A stretch of DNA of 64,000 nt. Origin: Pseudofrankia sp. DC12. GTDB lineage: Bacteria; Actinomycetota; Actinomycetes; Frankiales; Frankiaceae. How positions within the stretch are numbered: position 1 is the stretch's first letter; the number at the start of each line of letters is the position of its first letter. Below are positions 8,644 to 17,924 of the stretch, piece after piece. The notes beneath the pieces are model-generated. The model saw only the letters and a program-made list of their open reading frames with translations, was not told the origin of the DNA and searched no databases. The stretch covers positions 4,634,283 to 4,698,282 of the forward strand of contig NZ_KQ031391.1 of NCBI RefSeq assembly GCF_000966285.1. Direction: 5' to 3'. The position numbers were made by a program, and so were the translations under genes.

Positions 8644-9567
8644 CTACTGGTTTCCGATGGCGAAGCCGGAGGGGGCAGGGGCGCCGTGGAGGGTCCAGCC
8701 GGAGCCGGCGCGCAGCCAGCCGGCGGAGGCGGCGGTGCCGCCGTCCACGCTCAGCGTGCTGCCGTTGATGTAGGCGGCCCGGTCCGAGCACAGGAACACG
8801 GCGGCGTCGGCGATCTCGGCGGCGACGCCCTCGCGCCCGAGCGGGATGTAGCGCTCGATGCCGTCGAGGCGCTCGGCCGGGGGAGCGGGCAGTGCGTCGG
8901 GGTCGACGGGGCCGCGCATGATGCCCCGGATGCCGGCGGTCGCGGTGAGGTCGGGGGCGATCGCGTTGATCCGGATGCCGGATTCGGCGAGCTCCAGTGC
9001 CATCGTCCGGGTGAAGTTGATCATTCCGGCCTTGCAGGCGGCGTAGACGGCGTACATCGGGGCGGCGCGCAGGCCCTCAATGCTGGTGATGTTGACGACG
9101 GAGCCGCCGCTGCGCCGTGGGCCGTTGATCTCGCCCTCGGCGGCGACGGTCTGGGCGATCAGGGGAGCCGCGGTCGAGGTGGCGGCGAGCATGCTGACGA
9201 GGTTGATGTCGATGTGGCGGCGCCAGCTACGTTCGCTCTGGTCGAGGAACCGGCTCGCCTTCACCCCACCTGCGTTGTTGACGAGGATGTCCAGGCGGCC
9301 GAACTCGGCGTGGGCGGCGGTGATGGCCGCGGTGAGGGCGGCGGTGTCCATCACATCCGCGTGGAGCGCGAGGGCCTGGCCGCCTTCTTTCTCGATCAGT
9401 TCGACGGTGGCGGCCGCCCGGGCCCGGTCGATCTCGACCAGGCCGACCCGGACTCCCGCGGCGGCCAGCCCACGCGCAATCGCCTGACCGATGCCGGCGC
9501 CGGCGCCGGTCACCACTGCGGCCCTGCCCGCCAGCCCGAGATCGAACGTCGCCGTCACCGTACCCAC
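8644..9567 (-). CDS. SDR family NAD(P)-dependent oxidoreductase
   Basis: A classical short-chain dehydrogenase of 307 residues: cofactor motif TGAGAGIGQAIA (Rossmann turn), NNAGG, catalytic Ser in NITSIEG, and catalytic YxxxK in YAVYAACKAG. It has about 30 extra residues after the usual C-terminus (DGGTAASAGWLRAGSGW onward). An acidic residue after the second strand (VEIDRAR) suggests NAD(H) preference. The substrate is not predictable; the adjacent relic of an acyl-CoA ligase hints that the region once held a lipid or acyl-CoA pathway. Confidence 0.88.
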   Translation of the reverse strand: MGTVTATFDLGLAGRAAVVTGAGAGIGQAIARGLAAAGVRVGLVEIDRARAAATVELIEKEGGQALALHADVMDTAALTAAITAAHAEFGRLDILVNNAGGVKASRFLDQSERSWRRHIDINLVSMLAATSTAAPLIAQTVAAEGEINGPRRSGGSVVNITSIEGLRAAPMYAVYAACKAGMINFTRTMALELAESGIRINAIAPDLTATAGIRGIMRGPVDPDALPAPPAERLDGIERYIPLGREGVAAEIADAAVFLCSDRAAYINGSTLSVDGGTAASAGWLRAGSGWTLHGAPAPSGFAIGNQ

Positions 9568-9716
9568 TCCTCATGCTCCGGTCGCCTCGCGGCCCGCTTC
9601 GAGGTCCCGCGGCCGTGGTCACCGGTCCGGGGCCAAGCGGCCCGCGACCTGGGCAGGATCGGAGCCCGCCGGCGCACAGGGGCTGCTGTGGAAGCTGGTT
9701 CCCGCTGCCTGGAAGC

Positions 9717-10432
9717 CTAGCTCTCGGCGACGTCAGCCGCCCGGAACAGCTCGTTCGCCCCGGCCAGGAACCGCTCGTTGCCGGTCTCGGTGGCGTACGT
9801 CGAGATGACGCCACGGCCGCGGATCTGGACCTGCCCGGTCTCGCCGGCTCGACAGAGCCGCCCGGCCGGGTCGACGACCCTGACCTCGGCGCCGACCGGC
9901 CGTCCCACCGAGCCGGGCCGGCGCCCGCCGCCCAGCGGGTTCGCGGTGATCTGGCTCGCGGCCTCCGTCATCCCGTAGGTCTCGACGACGGGCAGGCCGG
10001 TGGCGGCCTCGAACACGGTAGGACGGCGCCCGGCAGCGGCGCCGAGGCCGACCGCACGAAGCGCACCGTGGATGTCTGGGCCGGCGACGGCGCCGGCTCG
10101 CGGGCGAGGATCGCCAGGACCGCGGGAACGGCATTGATCCAGGTGACGCCCCGAGACTGGGTCAGGTCCCAGAAGCCCCGGCGGTGGAAGCGCTCGTCGA
10201 GCACGAGCTCGCCGCCGCCGACCAGCGTCGCCAGCAGGCCGACGACCTCGGCGTTCACGTGGACCAGCGGAAGCGGGTTGTAGCCGACGTCGGCGGCGGT
10301 CATCCGGTGGTGGCGGGCGACGGCGGCCGCGACGTGCAACAGCCGGCGGGCATCCAGAAACACCTGCTTGGGCGTCCCGGTCGTGCCGGAGCTGGCAAGC
10401 AGCACCCCGCCGAGCTGGTCGCTCCCGCACCG
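9717..10432 (-). pseudogene. Acyl-CoA synthetase (AMP-binding) gene fragment
   Basis: Only the central part of an ANL-family adenylating enzyme remains. The P-loop ASSGTTGTPKQVFLDA lies near 10400, followed in the same frame by LPLVHVNAEVVGLLATLVGG. The frame is lost near 10018 and picked up in another one with FEAATGLPVVETYGMTEAAS and the downstream GVISTYA region. It stops at 9717 around the position where the family normally has the RTGDLG motif. The N-terminus is missing because the sequence abuts an MFS fragment at about 10432. Not functional. Confidence 0.75.
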
Positions 10433-10745
10433 GCGTACAGCAGTCCCAGCCCGGCCCCCATGATCACAAGCGGGGTGAGCAGGTTGCCGAGATAGGTGCC
10501 GTCCACCGGGATGCGGGACAGCCAGAAGATGCCACCGGCGGCGAGCAGCGCGCCGGTGACGATGATCGGACGGGTACCGGTCCGGATGAACATGTTCGTC
10601 GCCATGGTGGAGCCGAACCCGATGCCGACGCTCACCGGCACGTACGAGAGCCCGCACTGCAGCTGGGAGTAGCCCAGGACGTTCTGCATGTACAGGGTGA
10701 CGAAGAAGAACATCGAGTAGAACCCGGCCCAGGCGAGGGCCTCGC
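10433..10745 (-). pseudogene. MFS transporter (DHA2/EmrB-type) gene fragment
   Basis: About 104 residues of a drug-efflux type major facilitator remain: ALAWAGFYSMFFFVTLYMQ, then GLSYVPVSVGIGFGS, then LLTPLVIMGAGLGLLYA. This is roughly the ninth to twelfth membrane helices of a 14-helix DHA2 protein. Both ends are missing: on the 3' side the frame runs straight into the acyl-CoA ligase relic out of frame, and on the 5' side it meets a relic of the opposite strand near 10745. Confidence 0.7.
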
Positions 10746-10747
10746 CG

Positions 10748-10832
10748 AGGAGCACCGGACGCTGGTCCTGCGCGACCCGACCGACAACCTGATCGAGGTC
10801 AGTTCTACGCCGACCCGCGGATGATGTACTGA
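10748..10832 (+). pseudogene. VOC/glyoxalase-type protein, C-terminal relic
   Basis: On the plus strand, a frame reads RTLVLRDPTDNLIEV, which matches the final strand of vicinal-oxygen-chelate proteins (fRDPxGNLiEv). A one-base shift then gives FYADPRMMY and a TGA at 10830-10832, a plausible natural C-terminus. The fragment ends exactly where the MFS relic of the other strand begins, which supports a deletion junction. Too short for certainty. Confidence 0.4.
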
Positions 10833-10847
10833 CGCCGCGAGGCCGGT

Positions 10848-11633
10848 TCAGCCCGTCGGGCCTGTGACCAGGGCCGGGATGTCGGCGACGCTGGCGAGCA
10901 GGTGGGTGTGCGGAACGGCGCCCAGGGCCGTCGCGGCGACCTGCCCGGAGAGCACCCCGACGACGGCCCCGGCGCCCGCGTTCGTGCCCGCCCGCAGGTC
11001 GCGCACCGTGTCGCCCGCGACGAGCACCCGGCGCACCGCGGTGACCCCGGTCAGCTCCATCGCGCGGAAGATCAGGTACGGGGCCGGGCGGCCGCTCGGG
11101 ACGTCGTCGGCGCAGACGACCGCGTCGAGCAGGCCGCCGTCCCAGCCGAGCGACGCCAGGAGCGGGCCGACGACCGACCGGTCGAACCCGGTGGTCAGCG
11201 CGATCTTGATGCCGTGCGCCCGCAGCGTGCCGAACGCCTCGACGACACCGGGCATCGGCGCCGGCGGCCGGGTCCGGTAGGCGGTGTCGAGCCGGTCGCG
11301 GAAGTCGGTGAACACCCGTTCCACCACATCGGCGACCAGCTCGGCCGGGTCGGTGCCCGCGAAGGCCGGCGCGAGCAGCGCCCGGATCGCGGCCCGCTTG
11401 TCCGCGCCCATCCACCGCTGGACGTCCGCGTCGGACAGGACCAGGCCGGTGGACGCGCCGGCTGCCTCGACGGCACCGCGCAGCGCGTCGTAGACCGCGC
11501 CGTGCTCCTCGACGGTCGTGCCGGCGATGTCGAAGGCCACCAGGTCGACGCGGATCCGTTCGGGATCCTCGGGCGAGCCGTGGCCGGGCGTCAGGGCGTC
11601 CGCGACGAGCGAGCTGACGGAGTCGGTGGCCAC
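10848..11633 (-). CDS. Phosphonatase-like HAD hydrolase (TIGR03351-type)
   Basis: This 261-residue HAD-superfamily enzyme has the nucleophile motif VAFDIAGTTVEE (DxAGTT is the hallmark of phosphonoacetaldehyde-hydrolase-like proteins), a cap domain at about residues 40-120, motif II in ALTTGFDRS, and motif IV in LVAGDTVRDLRAG. The GTG at 11633 follows AGGAAAGG and is preferred over an ATG further up. It diverges from the FAD oxidase gene. Known context: this phosphonatase-like family is repeatedly found next to the HpnW-type oxidase, which points to cleavage of a phosphonoaldehyde-like product of aminophosphonate oxidation. The exact substrate is inferred. Confidence 0.8.
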   Translation of the reverse strand: MATDSVSSLVADALTPGHGSPEDPERIRVDLVAFDIAGTTVEEHGAVYDALRGAVEAAGASTGLVLSDADVQRWMGADKRAAIRALLAPAFAGTDPAELVADVVERVFTDFRDRLDTAYRTRPPAPMPGVVEAFGTLRAHGIKIALTTGFDRSVVGPLLASLGWDGGLLDAVVCADDVPSGRPAPYLIFRAMELTGVTAVRRVLVAGDTVRDLRAGTNAGAGAVVGVLSGQVAATALGAVPHTHLLASVADIPALVTGPTG

Positions 11634-11672
11634 GTGTTCACCTTTCCTGGAACGGCTGGCTGCTTGGTGGGC

Positions 11673-11694
11673 ACGATGTGAACAGCCACCGAAC
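11673..11694 (-). promoter_or_regulatory. Candidate PHO box
   Basis: Read on the minus strand, GTTCGGTGGCT is followed directly by GTTCACATCGT. These are two 11-nt direct units that both start with GTTC, close to the GTTCACC core of the actinobacterial PhoP box. The site lies about 40 bp upstream of the HAD hydrolase start, in the shared promoter region with the FAD oxidase. It suggests phosphate-starvation control by PhoP; binding is not shown. Confidence 0.45.
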
Positions 11695-11800
11695 ACCTTC
11701 CCACGACGGTGACCAGCATTTTCTCGGCCCCGAGTGTCAGGCGAGTCTCGCCCGGCCGAGGACGCGCGTTTCGGCCGGTCCGTCGGCCATGCTCGGCCGT

Positions 11801-12940
11801 ATGCGGCTGGGTGAGTTCGATCTGGTGGTGGCCGGTGCGGGAATCATCGGCCTGGCGCACGCGGTGGAGGGGCTGCGCCGCGGGCTGCGGGTCGCGGTCG
11901 TCGAGCGCGACGAGTTCGCCCGCGGCGCCTCGGTCCGCAATTTCGGCCACGGCTGCGTGAGCGGCCAGGCGGGCCAGGCGCTCGACTACGCGAAGGCCGC
12001 CCGGGAACGCTGGCTGGAGCTGGGCCGGCTGGCCGGCTTCTACGCGGAGCCGACCGGCACCGTGGTCGCCGCCCGGTCGGCCGAGGAACTGGCCGTGCTC
12101 GGCGACTTCGCCGCGGCCGGCGTGGCCCCGGTCGAGATGCTGGACGCCGATGGCGTGCGGGCGCGGGTGCCGGTGCGGGCGAAGACGCTGGTCGGCGGCG
12201 CGTTCCTGCCGTGGGACGTCAGGGTGGACCCGCGCGAGGCCGTCGGCGCGATCGCCCGCTGGCTCGCCGCCGAGGGCGTCACCTTCTTCTGGCGCACGGC
12301 TGCCCTGGAGGCCGCGGCTGGCGTCCTGCGCACCGGCCGCGGCGAGCTCGTGGCCCCCGCGATCGTGCAGGCGACCGGTCACGACCTCGACCGGCTCCAC
12401 CCGGAGATCGCCGAGCGGGCCGGGGTACGGCGGTGCGTGCTGCAGATGCTCCGGGTCGCGGCGCCGGCCACCGCTGACGGGGCTGCCGTCGAGCGGTTCG
12501 GGCCGGGGGTGCTGACGGGCCTGTCGCTGCTGCGATACGCAGGCTTCGCGGACTGCCCGTCGCTGCCGGCGCTGCGGGCGCGGTTCGAGGCCGAGCGGCC
12601 CGACCTGCTCGCCGTCGACATGAACCTCATGTTCACGCAGCTTCCCGACGGGGACCTGCTCATCGGGGACACCCACGAGCGGGCCGTCACCCATCACCCG
12701 TTCCAGGACGAGCGGGTCGATGACCTGTTGCTGGCCGAGACGGCGGACCTGCTCGGTGTGCCGGCCGCCGAGCTCGCGGTGCGAGAGCGTTGGCGCGGCT
12801 GCTACGCGACGGCCCCGGACCGGGAGTTCCTGGTCGAGAGCCCGACGCCTGGCGTGCGGGTCGTCGCGGTGACCACCGGCATCGGCATGACGACCTGCCA
12901 CGGCCTGGCGGCCCAGGTCGTCGCTGATCTGTTCGCATGA
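11801..12940 (+). CDS. FAD-dependent oxidoreductase, HpnW-type (TIGR03364-like)
   Basis: This 379-residue DAO-family flavoprotein has the Rossmann motif VVAGAGIIGLAHAVEGLRRG at the N-terminus, RNFGHGCVSG in the flavin-binding region and GIGMTTCHGLA at the C-terminal FAD contact. It matches the group proposed to oxidatively deaminate an aminophosphonate, releasing a phosphonoaldehyde and ammonia. Its divergence from a phosphonatase-like hydrolase and position before an ABC importer fit that role; this synteny is documented for the family. The ATG at 11801 gives the N-terminus closest to the family; ATG at 11789 would add four residues. Confidence 0.8.
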   Translation: MRLGEFDLVVAGAGIIGLAHAVEGLRRGLRVAVVERDEFARGASVRNFGHGCVSGQAGQALDYAKAARERWLELGRLAGFYAEPTGTVVAARSAEELAVLGDFAAAGVAPVEMLDADGVRARVPVRAKTLVGGAFLPWDVRVDPREAVGAIARWLAAEGVTFFWRTAALEAAAGVLRTGRGELVAPAIVQATGHDLDRLHPEIAERAGVRRCVLQMLRVAAPATADGAAVERFGPGVLTGLSLLRYAGFADCPSLPALRARFEAERPDLLAVDMNLMFTQLPDGDLLIGDTHERAVTHHPFQDERVDDLLLAETADLLGVPAAELAVRERWRGCYATAPDREFLVESPTPGVRVVAVTTGIGMTTCHGLAAQVVADLFA

Positions 12941-13335
12941 CCGTTAGCTGAACACATCCGGCACCCGGTCCGCGCCCGGGCCGGCGTCAGACCACTTGGC
13001 CACCTGATGTGCCGCAAATCGGTGTCGAGCGTTCGTCGCGTCATCATCCGTTCTGTGTCAATTCTGTGTCCTTTCATTTTTCGGCATGCGGTGGGCGTCA
13101 ATGACCAGGATGTTCGCCCATCCACAGGATGGCGCTCAACTTCCGTATACCGAATGGTCATGCATGCACGTCAACGTTGCGCGGACAGTCCGGAGCGAAC
13201 TCACGGTGCCCGCTCGGACGCCCGCCCGGCCGGCCGGCGCCGTCGTTGACAGCACGCGGTTGGCCGATGTGGCGCGCCCGCATCGAGAACGCCGTGGCTC
13301 CGCGCCGGAGGGAACGATCTGGCCCTGGGGGGCTC
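12941..13335. promoter_or_regulatory. Promoter region of the ABC importer, with an 11-nt repeat
   Basis: This 395-bp gap holds no gene. At 13050-13071 GTTCTGTGTCA is followed by ATTCTGTGTCC, two 11-nt direct units resembling the spacing of a PhoP box, then an AT-rich stretch (CTTTCATTTTT). Further down a GTATAC at about 13144 and the palindrome TGCATGCA near 13152-13159 may belong to the promoter. The gap probably carries the importer operon promoter. Confidence 0.4.
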
Positions 13336-14517
13336 GTGAAGTTTGTAGGGAGTCGACCGGTCGGCCGGCAGCTGCAGCTGGTTGCCGCCGGAACGGTCGT
13401 CGTGGGCCTGCTCGCCGCGGCCTGCGGCGGGAGCAGTGGCTCGTCGAACGGCGGAGGTGCCACGGCTGGCGCCAAGGTGGACGCTTCCAAGGCAACGTCG
13501 GCGGCCGACTTCGGTGGCATGGACGCGCTGGTCGCGGCGGCCAAGAAGGAGGGCCAGCTCAACGTCATCACCCTCCCGCCGGACTGGGCGAACTACGGAG
13601 AGATCATCTCCAGCTTCACCAAGAAGTACGGCATCAAGATCAACAGTGCCAACCCGGACGGCTCCAGCGCCGACGAGATCACCGCGGTCAAGCAGCTGAA
13701 GGGGCAGAGCCGGGCGCCGGACGTGCTCGACGTGGGCAACTCCTTCGCGCTGCAGGCCACCTCCGAGAACCTGCTCGCTCCGTACCAGGTCGCCACCTGG
13801 AAGGACATCGACAGCTCGCTGAAGGACCCGGACGGGAAGTGGTTCGCCGACTACGGCGGCTACGTCTCGATCGGCTACGACTCGAAGGTCATCACCGACC
13901 CGCCGACGAGCTTCGCTGACCTGAAGAAGCCCGAGTACAAGGGGAAGGTCGCCATCAACGGTGACCCGACCCAGGCCGGCGCGGCGTTCGCCGCCGTCAT
14001 GGCCGCCTCGCTGGCCAACGGCGGGTCATTCGACGACATCATGCCGGGCATCCAGTACTTCGCCGACCTGCGCAAGAGCGGCAACTTCGTCCCGACCAAG
14101 GGCACGCCGGCCACCGTGCAGAGCGGTGAGACCCCGATCCTGCTCTGGTGGGACTACCTGAACGCGGGCTCGGTCGCCGACAAGATGTCCGGTGGCCAGT
14201 ACAAGATCAACATCCCGACCGACTCCTCCTATGCCTCGTACTACGACCAGGCGATCAACGCGACCGCGCCGCACCCGGCCGCCGCGCGCCTCTGGGAGGA
14301 GTACCTCTACTCGGACGAGGGCCAGAACCTCTGGCTGAAGGGCCGGGCCCGCCCGATCCGGCTCGGCCCGATGACCACGGCCGGCACGGTCGACAAGGCC
14401 CTGCTCGCCGCGCTTCCGACGGCTCCGTCCGACACGAAGTACCCGACCAACGACCAGCTGACCAAGGCTCAGCAGGTGCTGGCCGACAACTGGGCGAAGA
14501 TGGTCGGGGGCGCGTGA
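13336..14517 (+). CDS. ABC transporter substrate-binding lipoprotein (aminophosphonate-type)
   Basis: The GTG at 13336 follows a GGGGGG stretch. The 393-residue product has a lipoprotein signal peptide with lipobox LLAAAC (Cys30), a Ser/Gly-rich linker, and an extracellular solute-binding domain of the iron/polyamine/2-aminoethylphosphonate group (ALVAAAKKEGQLNVITLPPDW, later PSSAD-like hinge regions). It should sit on the outer face of the membrane and deliver ligand to the two permeases encoded next. The neighbouring phosphonate-cleaving genes suggest an aminophosphonate ligand, though Fe(III) or polyamine binding cannot be ruled out from sequence alone. Confidence 0.8.
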   Translation: MKFVGSRPVGRQLQLVAAGTVVVGLLAAACGGSSGSSNGGGATAGAKVDASKATSAADFGGMDALVAAAKKEGQLNVITLPPDWANYGEIISSFTKKYGIKINSANPDGSSADEITAVKQLKGQSRAPDVLDVGNSFALQATSENLLAPYQVATWKDIDSSLKDPDGKWFADYGGYVSIGYDSKVITDPPTSFADLKKPEYKGKVAINGDPTQAGAAFAAVMAASLANGGSFDDIMPGIQYFADLRKSGNFVPTKGTPATVQSGETPILLWWDYLNAGSVADKMSGGQYKINIPTDSSYASYYDQAINATAPHPAAARLWEEYLYSDEGQNLWLKGRARPIRLGPMTTAGTVDKALLAALPTAPSDTKYPTNDQLTKAQQVLADNWAKMVGGA

Positions 14518-14518
14518 C

Positions 14519-15583
14519 GTGAGCTCGTCGGACGCCCAGGCCCGCTCCGGGCCTGAATCCACCAAGGCGTCCACCGGTGCCGGGGCGGGCGACCGCCCCG
14601 GCACTGCCGCGTCGGCATCCGACACCGGCACCGCGCCGGCCGGCTCGCTCGAGCCGCCCGCCGGCGTGGGCGGGGGCGGGCCGCGGCCGCTGGGCCGACT
14701 GGGTCAGCGGGTGGGCCAGGCTCTGCCTGGGGCAGTGCGGCGGGACGGGATCGCGCTGCTCGGCACGCTGCCGTTCTTCGCCTATACAGTGATCTTCCTC
14801 GGGTTTCCCGTCCTGGCGGTCATCCTCGACTCGTTCAAGACCGACAACGGCACGTGGACGCTGGGCAACATCCGGACGACCTCCGAGGGCCTCTACCGGT
14901 CGGCGTTCCTGACCAGCATCGAGGTCTCACTGCTCACCGCAGCCATCGGCGTCGTCTTCGGCGGCCTGCTCGCGCAGGCGGTGCTGACGACCCGGCGCAA
15001 CACCTGGCTGCGCCGGATCGTCACCACCGCGTCCGGCGTGTTCGCGAACTTCGGCGGTGTGCCGCTCGCCTTCGCCTTCATCGCCACCCTCGGCACGACG
15101 GGCCTCGCCACCCGGTGGCTCAAGGACGTCGGTATCAGCCTCTCGGCGACCGGGTTCTCGCTCTACACGTTCAGCGGGGTCTGCGTCGTCTACAGCTACT
15201 TCCAGGTCCCGCTCATGGTTCTCGCGATCACACCGGCCCTTGAGGGGCTGCGCCCGCAGTGGCGAGAGGCCGCGCAGGGCCTCGGCGCCTCGACCTGGGC
15301 GTTCTGGCGGCACGTGGGCCTGCCGGTCCTGTTCCCGTCGCTCGCCGGTGCGTTCCTGCTGCTGTTCGGCAGCTCGTTCGCGGCCTACGCCACCGCCCAG
15401 GCCCTGACAGCCGGCACGGTGAACCTGGTCCCGATCAAGATCGGCAACCTGGTCTCCGGGAACGTCATCGCCGGCAGCGAGAACGTCGGCAAGGCCCTCG
15501 GTCTCGAGATGATCCTGGTGATCGCGATCGTGATGATCGGCTACACCCTGCTGACGCGGAGGGCCTCCCGATGGCTGCGGTGA
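14519..15583 (+). CDS. ABC transporter permease (aminophosphonate importer, subunit 1)
   Basis: The GTG at 14519 lies one base after the binding-protein stop. The 354-residue protein has about 75 low-complexity N-terminal residues, then six membrane helices typical of the BPD_transp_1 family. The cytoplasmic EAA-type loop is visible (WREAAQGLGASTWAFWRHVGLPVLFPSL). It overlaps the second permease by 13 bp. Confidence 0.85.
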   Translation: MSSSDAQARSGPESTKASTGAGAGDRPGTAASASDTGTAPAGSLEPPAGVGGGGPRPLGRLGQRVGQALPGAVRRDGIALLGTLPFFAYTVIFLGFPVLAVILDSFKTDNGTWTLGNIRTTSEGLYRSAFLTSIEVSLLTAAIGVVFGGLLAQAVLTTRRNTWLRRIVTTASGVFANFGGVPLAFAFIATLGTTGLATRWLKDVGISLSATGFSLYTFSGVCVVYSYFQVPLMVLAITPALEGLRPQWREAAQGLGASTWAFWRHVGLPVLFPSLAGAFLLLFGSSFAAYATAQALTAGTVNLVPIKIGNLVSGNVIAGSENVGKALGLEMILVIAIVMIGYTLLTRRASRWLR

Positions 15584-16446
15584 CCGACACCGCCCCCCTG
15601 GGCGCGGGCGCCGCGTCGCCGCCGGCCCCGAGCCGGCCCCACTCGCGCGGGGCGTGGGCCGTGGTGCGCTCCGGCGCCTGGAGGTGGGCGATCTTCCTGC
15701 TCGCGGGGCTGTTCTTCCTGCTGCCGCTCATCGCGTCGCTGGAGTTCAGCTTCCGTGACCCGCATGGCGGCTACGGCCTCGCCTCGTACCGCCAGTTCAC
15801 CAGGATGGCCGACTTCGGTTCGTCGCTGTGGCTGTCGGTCAAGCTGGCGCTCATGGCCGTGGGGATCACCATCGGCCTGCTGGTGCCGACGATGACGCTG
15901 GTACACCTGCGGTTCCCGTGGCTGCGCCGGGTCATCGAGACGATCACCGTCCTGCCGCTGGTCATCCCGCCGATCGTGCTCGTCGTCGGCGTGCTCGGCG
16001 CGTTCAGCTCGAACGGGCCCGCGTGGATGGTGTCGACGCCGTACGGCCTGGGCTTCGAGTACGTCATCCTCGCACTGCCGTTCGCCTACCGGTCGCTGGA
16101 CGCCGGTATCGGCGCGGTCGATCTGCGGACGCTCGTCGAAGCCTCCCGAAGCCTCGGCGGCGGCTGGGCCACCGAGCTGTTCCGTGTGGTGCTGCCCAAC
16201 CTGCGCACCGCTGTGCTCGGTGCCTGCGTGATGACGGTCGCGCTGGTACTCGGCGAGTTCGCGATGGCGCATGTGCTGCTGTGGTTGACGTTCCCCACCT
16301 GGATCGTCTCAGTCGCTCAGACCCAGGCTGGCGTCTCGGTCGCCGTGTCGATGATCTCGCTGCTGCTGACCTGGGTACTGCTGATGCTGCTCATCACGCT
16401 TGGCAGCCGGCGTGGCCGCCACGCGAACATCCTTGGGGGGTTCTAG
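15571..16446 (+). CDS. ABC transporter permease (aminophosphonate importer, subunit 2)
   Basis: This 291-residue BPD_transp_1 permease starts at the ATG at 15571, inside the end of the previous gene. About six helices are visible, with the EAA loop around LVEASRSLGGGWATELFRVV. With the upstream subunit it forms the heterodimeric membrane channel of the importer. Confidence 0.85.
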   Translation: MAAVTDTAPLGAGAASPPAPSRPHSRGAWAVVRSGAWRWAIFLLAGLFFLLPLIASLEFSFRDPHGGYGLASYRQFTRMADFGSSLWLSVKLALMAVGITIGLLVPTMTLVHLRFPWLRRVIETITVLPLVIPPIVLVVGVLGAFSSNGPAWMVSTPYGLGFEYVILALPFAYRSLDAGIGAVDLRTLVEASRSLGGGWATELFRVVLPNLRTAVLGACVMTVALVLGEFAMAHVLLWLTFPTWIVSVAQTQAGVSVAVSMISLLLTWVLLMLLITLGSRRGRHANILGGF

Positions 16447-16448
16447 CC

Positions 16449-17732
16449 GTGGGCGAGACCGCGATGGCGGACGACACCGCCGGCGAGGCCGGCAGGGCGG
16501 ACGCGGTGGGCGAGGCCGGCGAGGCGGTGGAGGCGGCCCTGTCCGATCCGGGCGGGCCTGTCACCTCCGGCGACGCCGGACCGGCGGCGGACGCGGTCGG
16601 TATCGAGATGCGCGACCTGCGCCGTAGCTACGGCGCCGTGCGGGCGCTCGACGGCCTGTCGCTGACGATCGCACCCGGTGAGCTGGTCGCGCTGCTCGGT
16701 CCCAGCGGCTGCGGCAAGACGACGGCGCTGCGGGCGGTCGCCGGCTTCGAACGGCCCGACTCCGGCGAGATCCTCGTCGGCGGCACCGACGTCACCGGCA
16801 TCTCGGCGAACAAGCGCGGCATGGGCATGGTGTTCCAGGCCTACAGCCTCTTCCCGAACCTGACCGCGCTGGACAACGTCGCCTTCGGCCTGCGGCTGCG
16901 CCGGGCGCCGGCCCGCAGGCGAAGGGCGCGGGCTGGCGAGCTGCTGGAGCTGGTCGGGCTGGCCGCGCAGGCCGGCCAGTACCCGCACCAGCTGTCCGGG
17001 GGGCAGCAGCAGCGGGTCGCGCTCGCCCGGGCGCTCGCGATCGAGCCGCGAGTGCTGCTGCTCGACGAGCCGCTCTCGGCGCTGGACGCCCAGGTGCGGG
17101 CCCAGCTGCGGGACGAGATCCGGTCGCTCCAGACGCGGCTGGGGATCACGACCCTGTTCGTGACGCACGACCAGGAAGAGGCGCTGTCGATGGCCGACAG
17201 GGTCGGCGTCATGCGCTCCGGGCAGCTCGAGCAGCTCGCCGCTCCCGAGATCGTCTACGCCTGGCCCGCGACGCCGTTCGTCGCCGGGTTCGTCGGCACC
17301 GTCAACCGCCTTCCAGGCACGCTCGCCGATGGGGACACGGTCGAGGTGACCGGTCAGCGGCTTCCGGTGCTGGAGGTGGGTGCCCGGGGCCTCGCGGGCG
17401 ACGTCGACGTTCTTGTTCGCCCGGAGGCCGTCATCGTCACCTCGGTGCGCGACGGCGAGCCGGCCGCGGGGGCCGGCGTGCTGGGCACGGTGGTGCAGCG
17501 CTCCTTCCGGGGCGCGATCACCCGCGTGCAGGTCGAGCTGCCCGGCGTCGCGCGCGCCGCTGTCGGTGGCAAGGGCGCCGCCGAGCTCGCTGACGCCGCC
17601 TCGGACGCGGCCGGTCTCGTCGTCGCGGACGTGGCCACCATCCAGGTCGGCGAGCTCGGCCCCGGTGCCGTGGTCTGGGTGGCCCTCGCCGAGCGGCCGG
17701 TCCTGGTGACCGCGCCGGCGACGCGCGGCTGA
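16449..17732 (+). CDS. ABC transporter ATP-binding protein (aminophosphonate importer)
   Basis: The GTG at 16449, 2 bp after the permease stop and 8 bp after a G-rich Shine-Dalgarno, is preferred to the ATG at 16464. The 427-residue product has a 55-residue acidic leader, Walker A GPSGCGKTT, signature LSGGQQQRVALARAL, Walker B LLLDEPLSALDAQ, the switch His in FVTHDQEEA, and a C-terminal TOBE-like region, as in polyamine/iron/phosphonate importers (PotA group). It closes the four-gene importer operon. Confidence 0.88.
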   Translation: MGETAMADDTAGEAGRADAVGEAGEAVEAALSDPGGPVTSGDAGPAADAVGIEMRDLRRSYGAVRALDGLSLTIAPGELVALLGPSGCGKTTALRAVAGFERPDSGEILVGGTDVTGISANKRGMGMVFQAYSLFPNLTALDNVAFGLRLRRAPARRRRARAGELLELVGLAAQAGQYPHQLSGGQQQRVALARALAIEPRVLLLDEPLSALDAQVRAQLRDEIRSLQTRLGITTLFVTHDQEEALSMADRVGVMRSGQLEQLAAPEIVYAWPATPFVAGFVGTVNRLPGTLADGDTVEVTGQRLPVLEVGARGLAGDVDVLVRPEAVIVTSVRDGEPAAGAGVLGTVVQRSFRGAITRVQVELPGVARAAVGGKGAAELADAASDAAGLVVADVATIQVGELGPGAVVWVALAERPVLVTAPATRG

Positions 17733-17924
17733 CCGGCCCGCGTTCGCCGGACCCGACCCCGGGCCCGCCCGGACTTGTGTTCCAGATCGCCGTCTTGGCC
17801 CTCTGGCGGTTGTGGACTAGCTCTGACCACGACCATCCGAGGGCCGATACGGCGATCAACCTACCTCGGGCGGCAGGGACTGCCCTGGCTGGTCAGGGGC
17901 GGGAAGCGGCTCCAGGCGCCGGGC

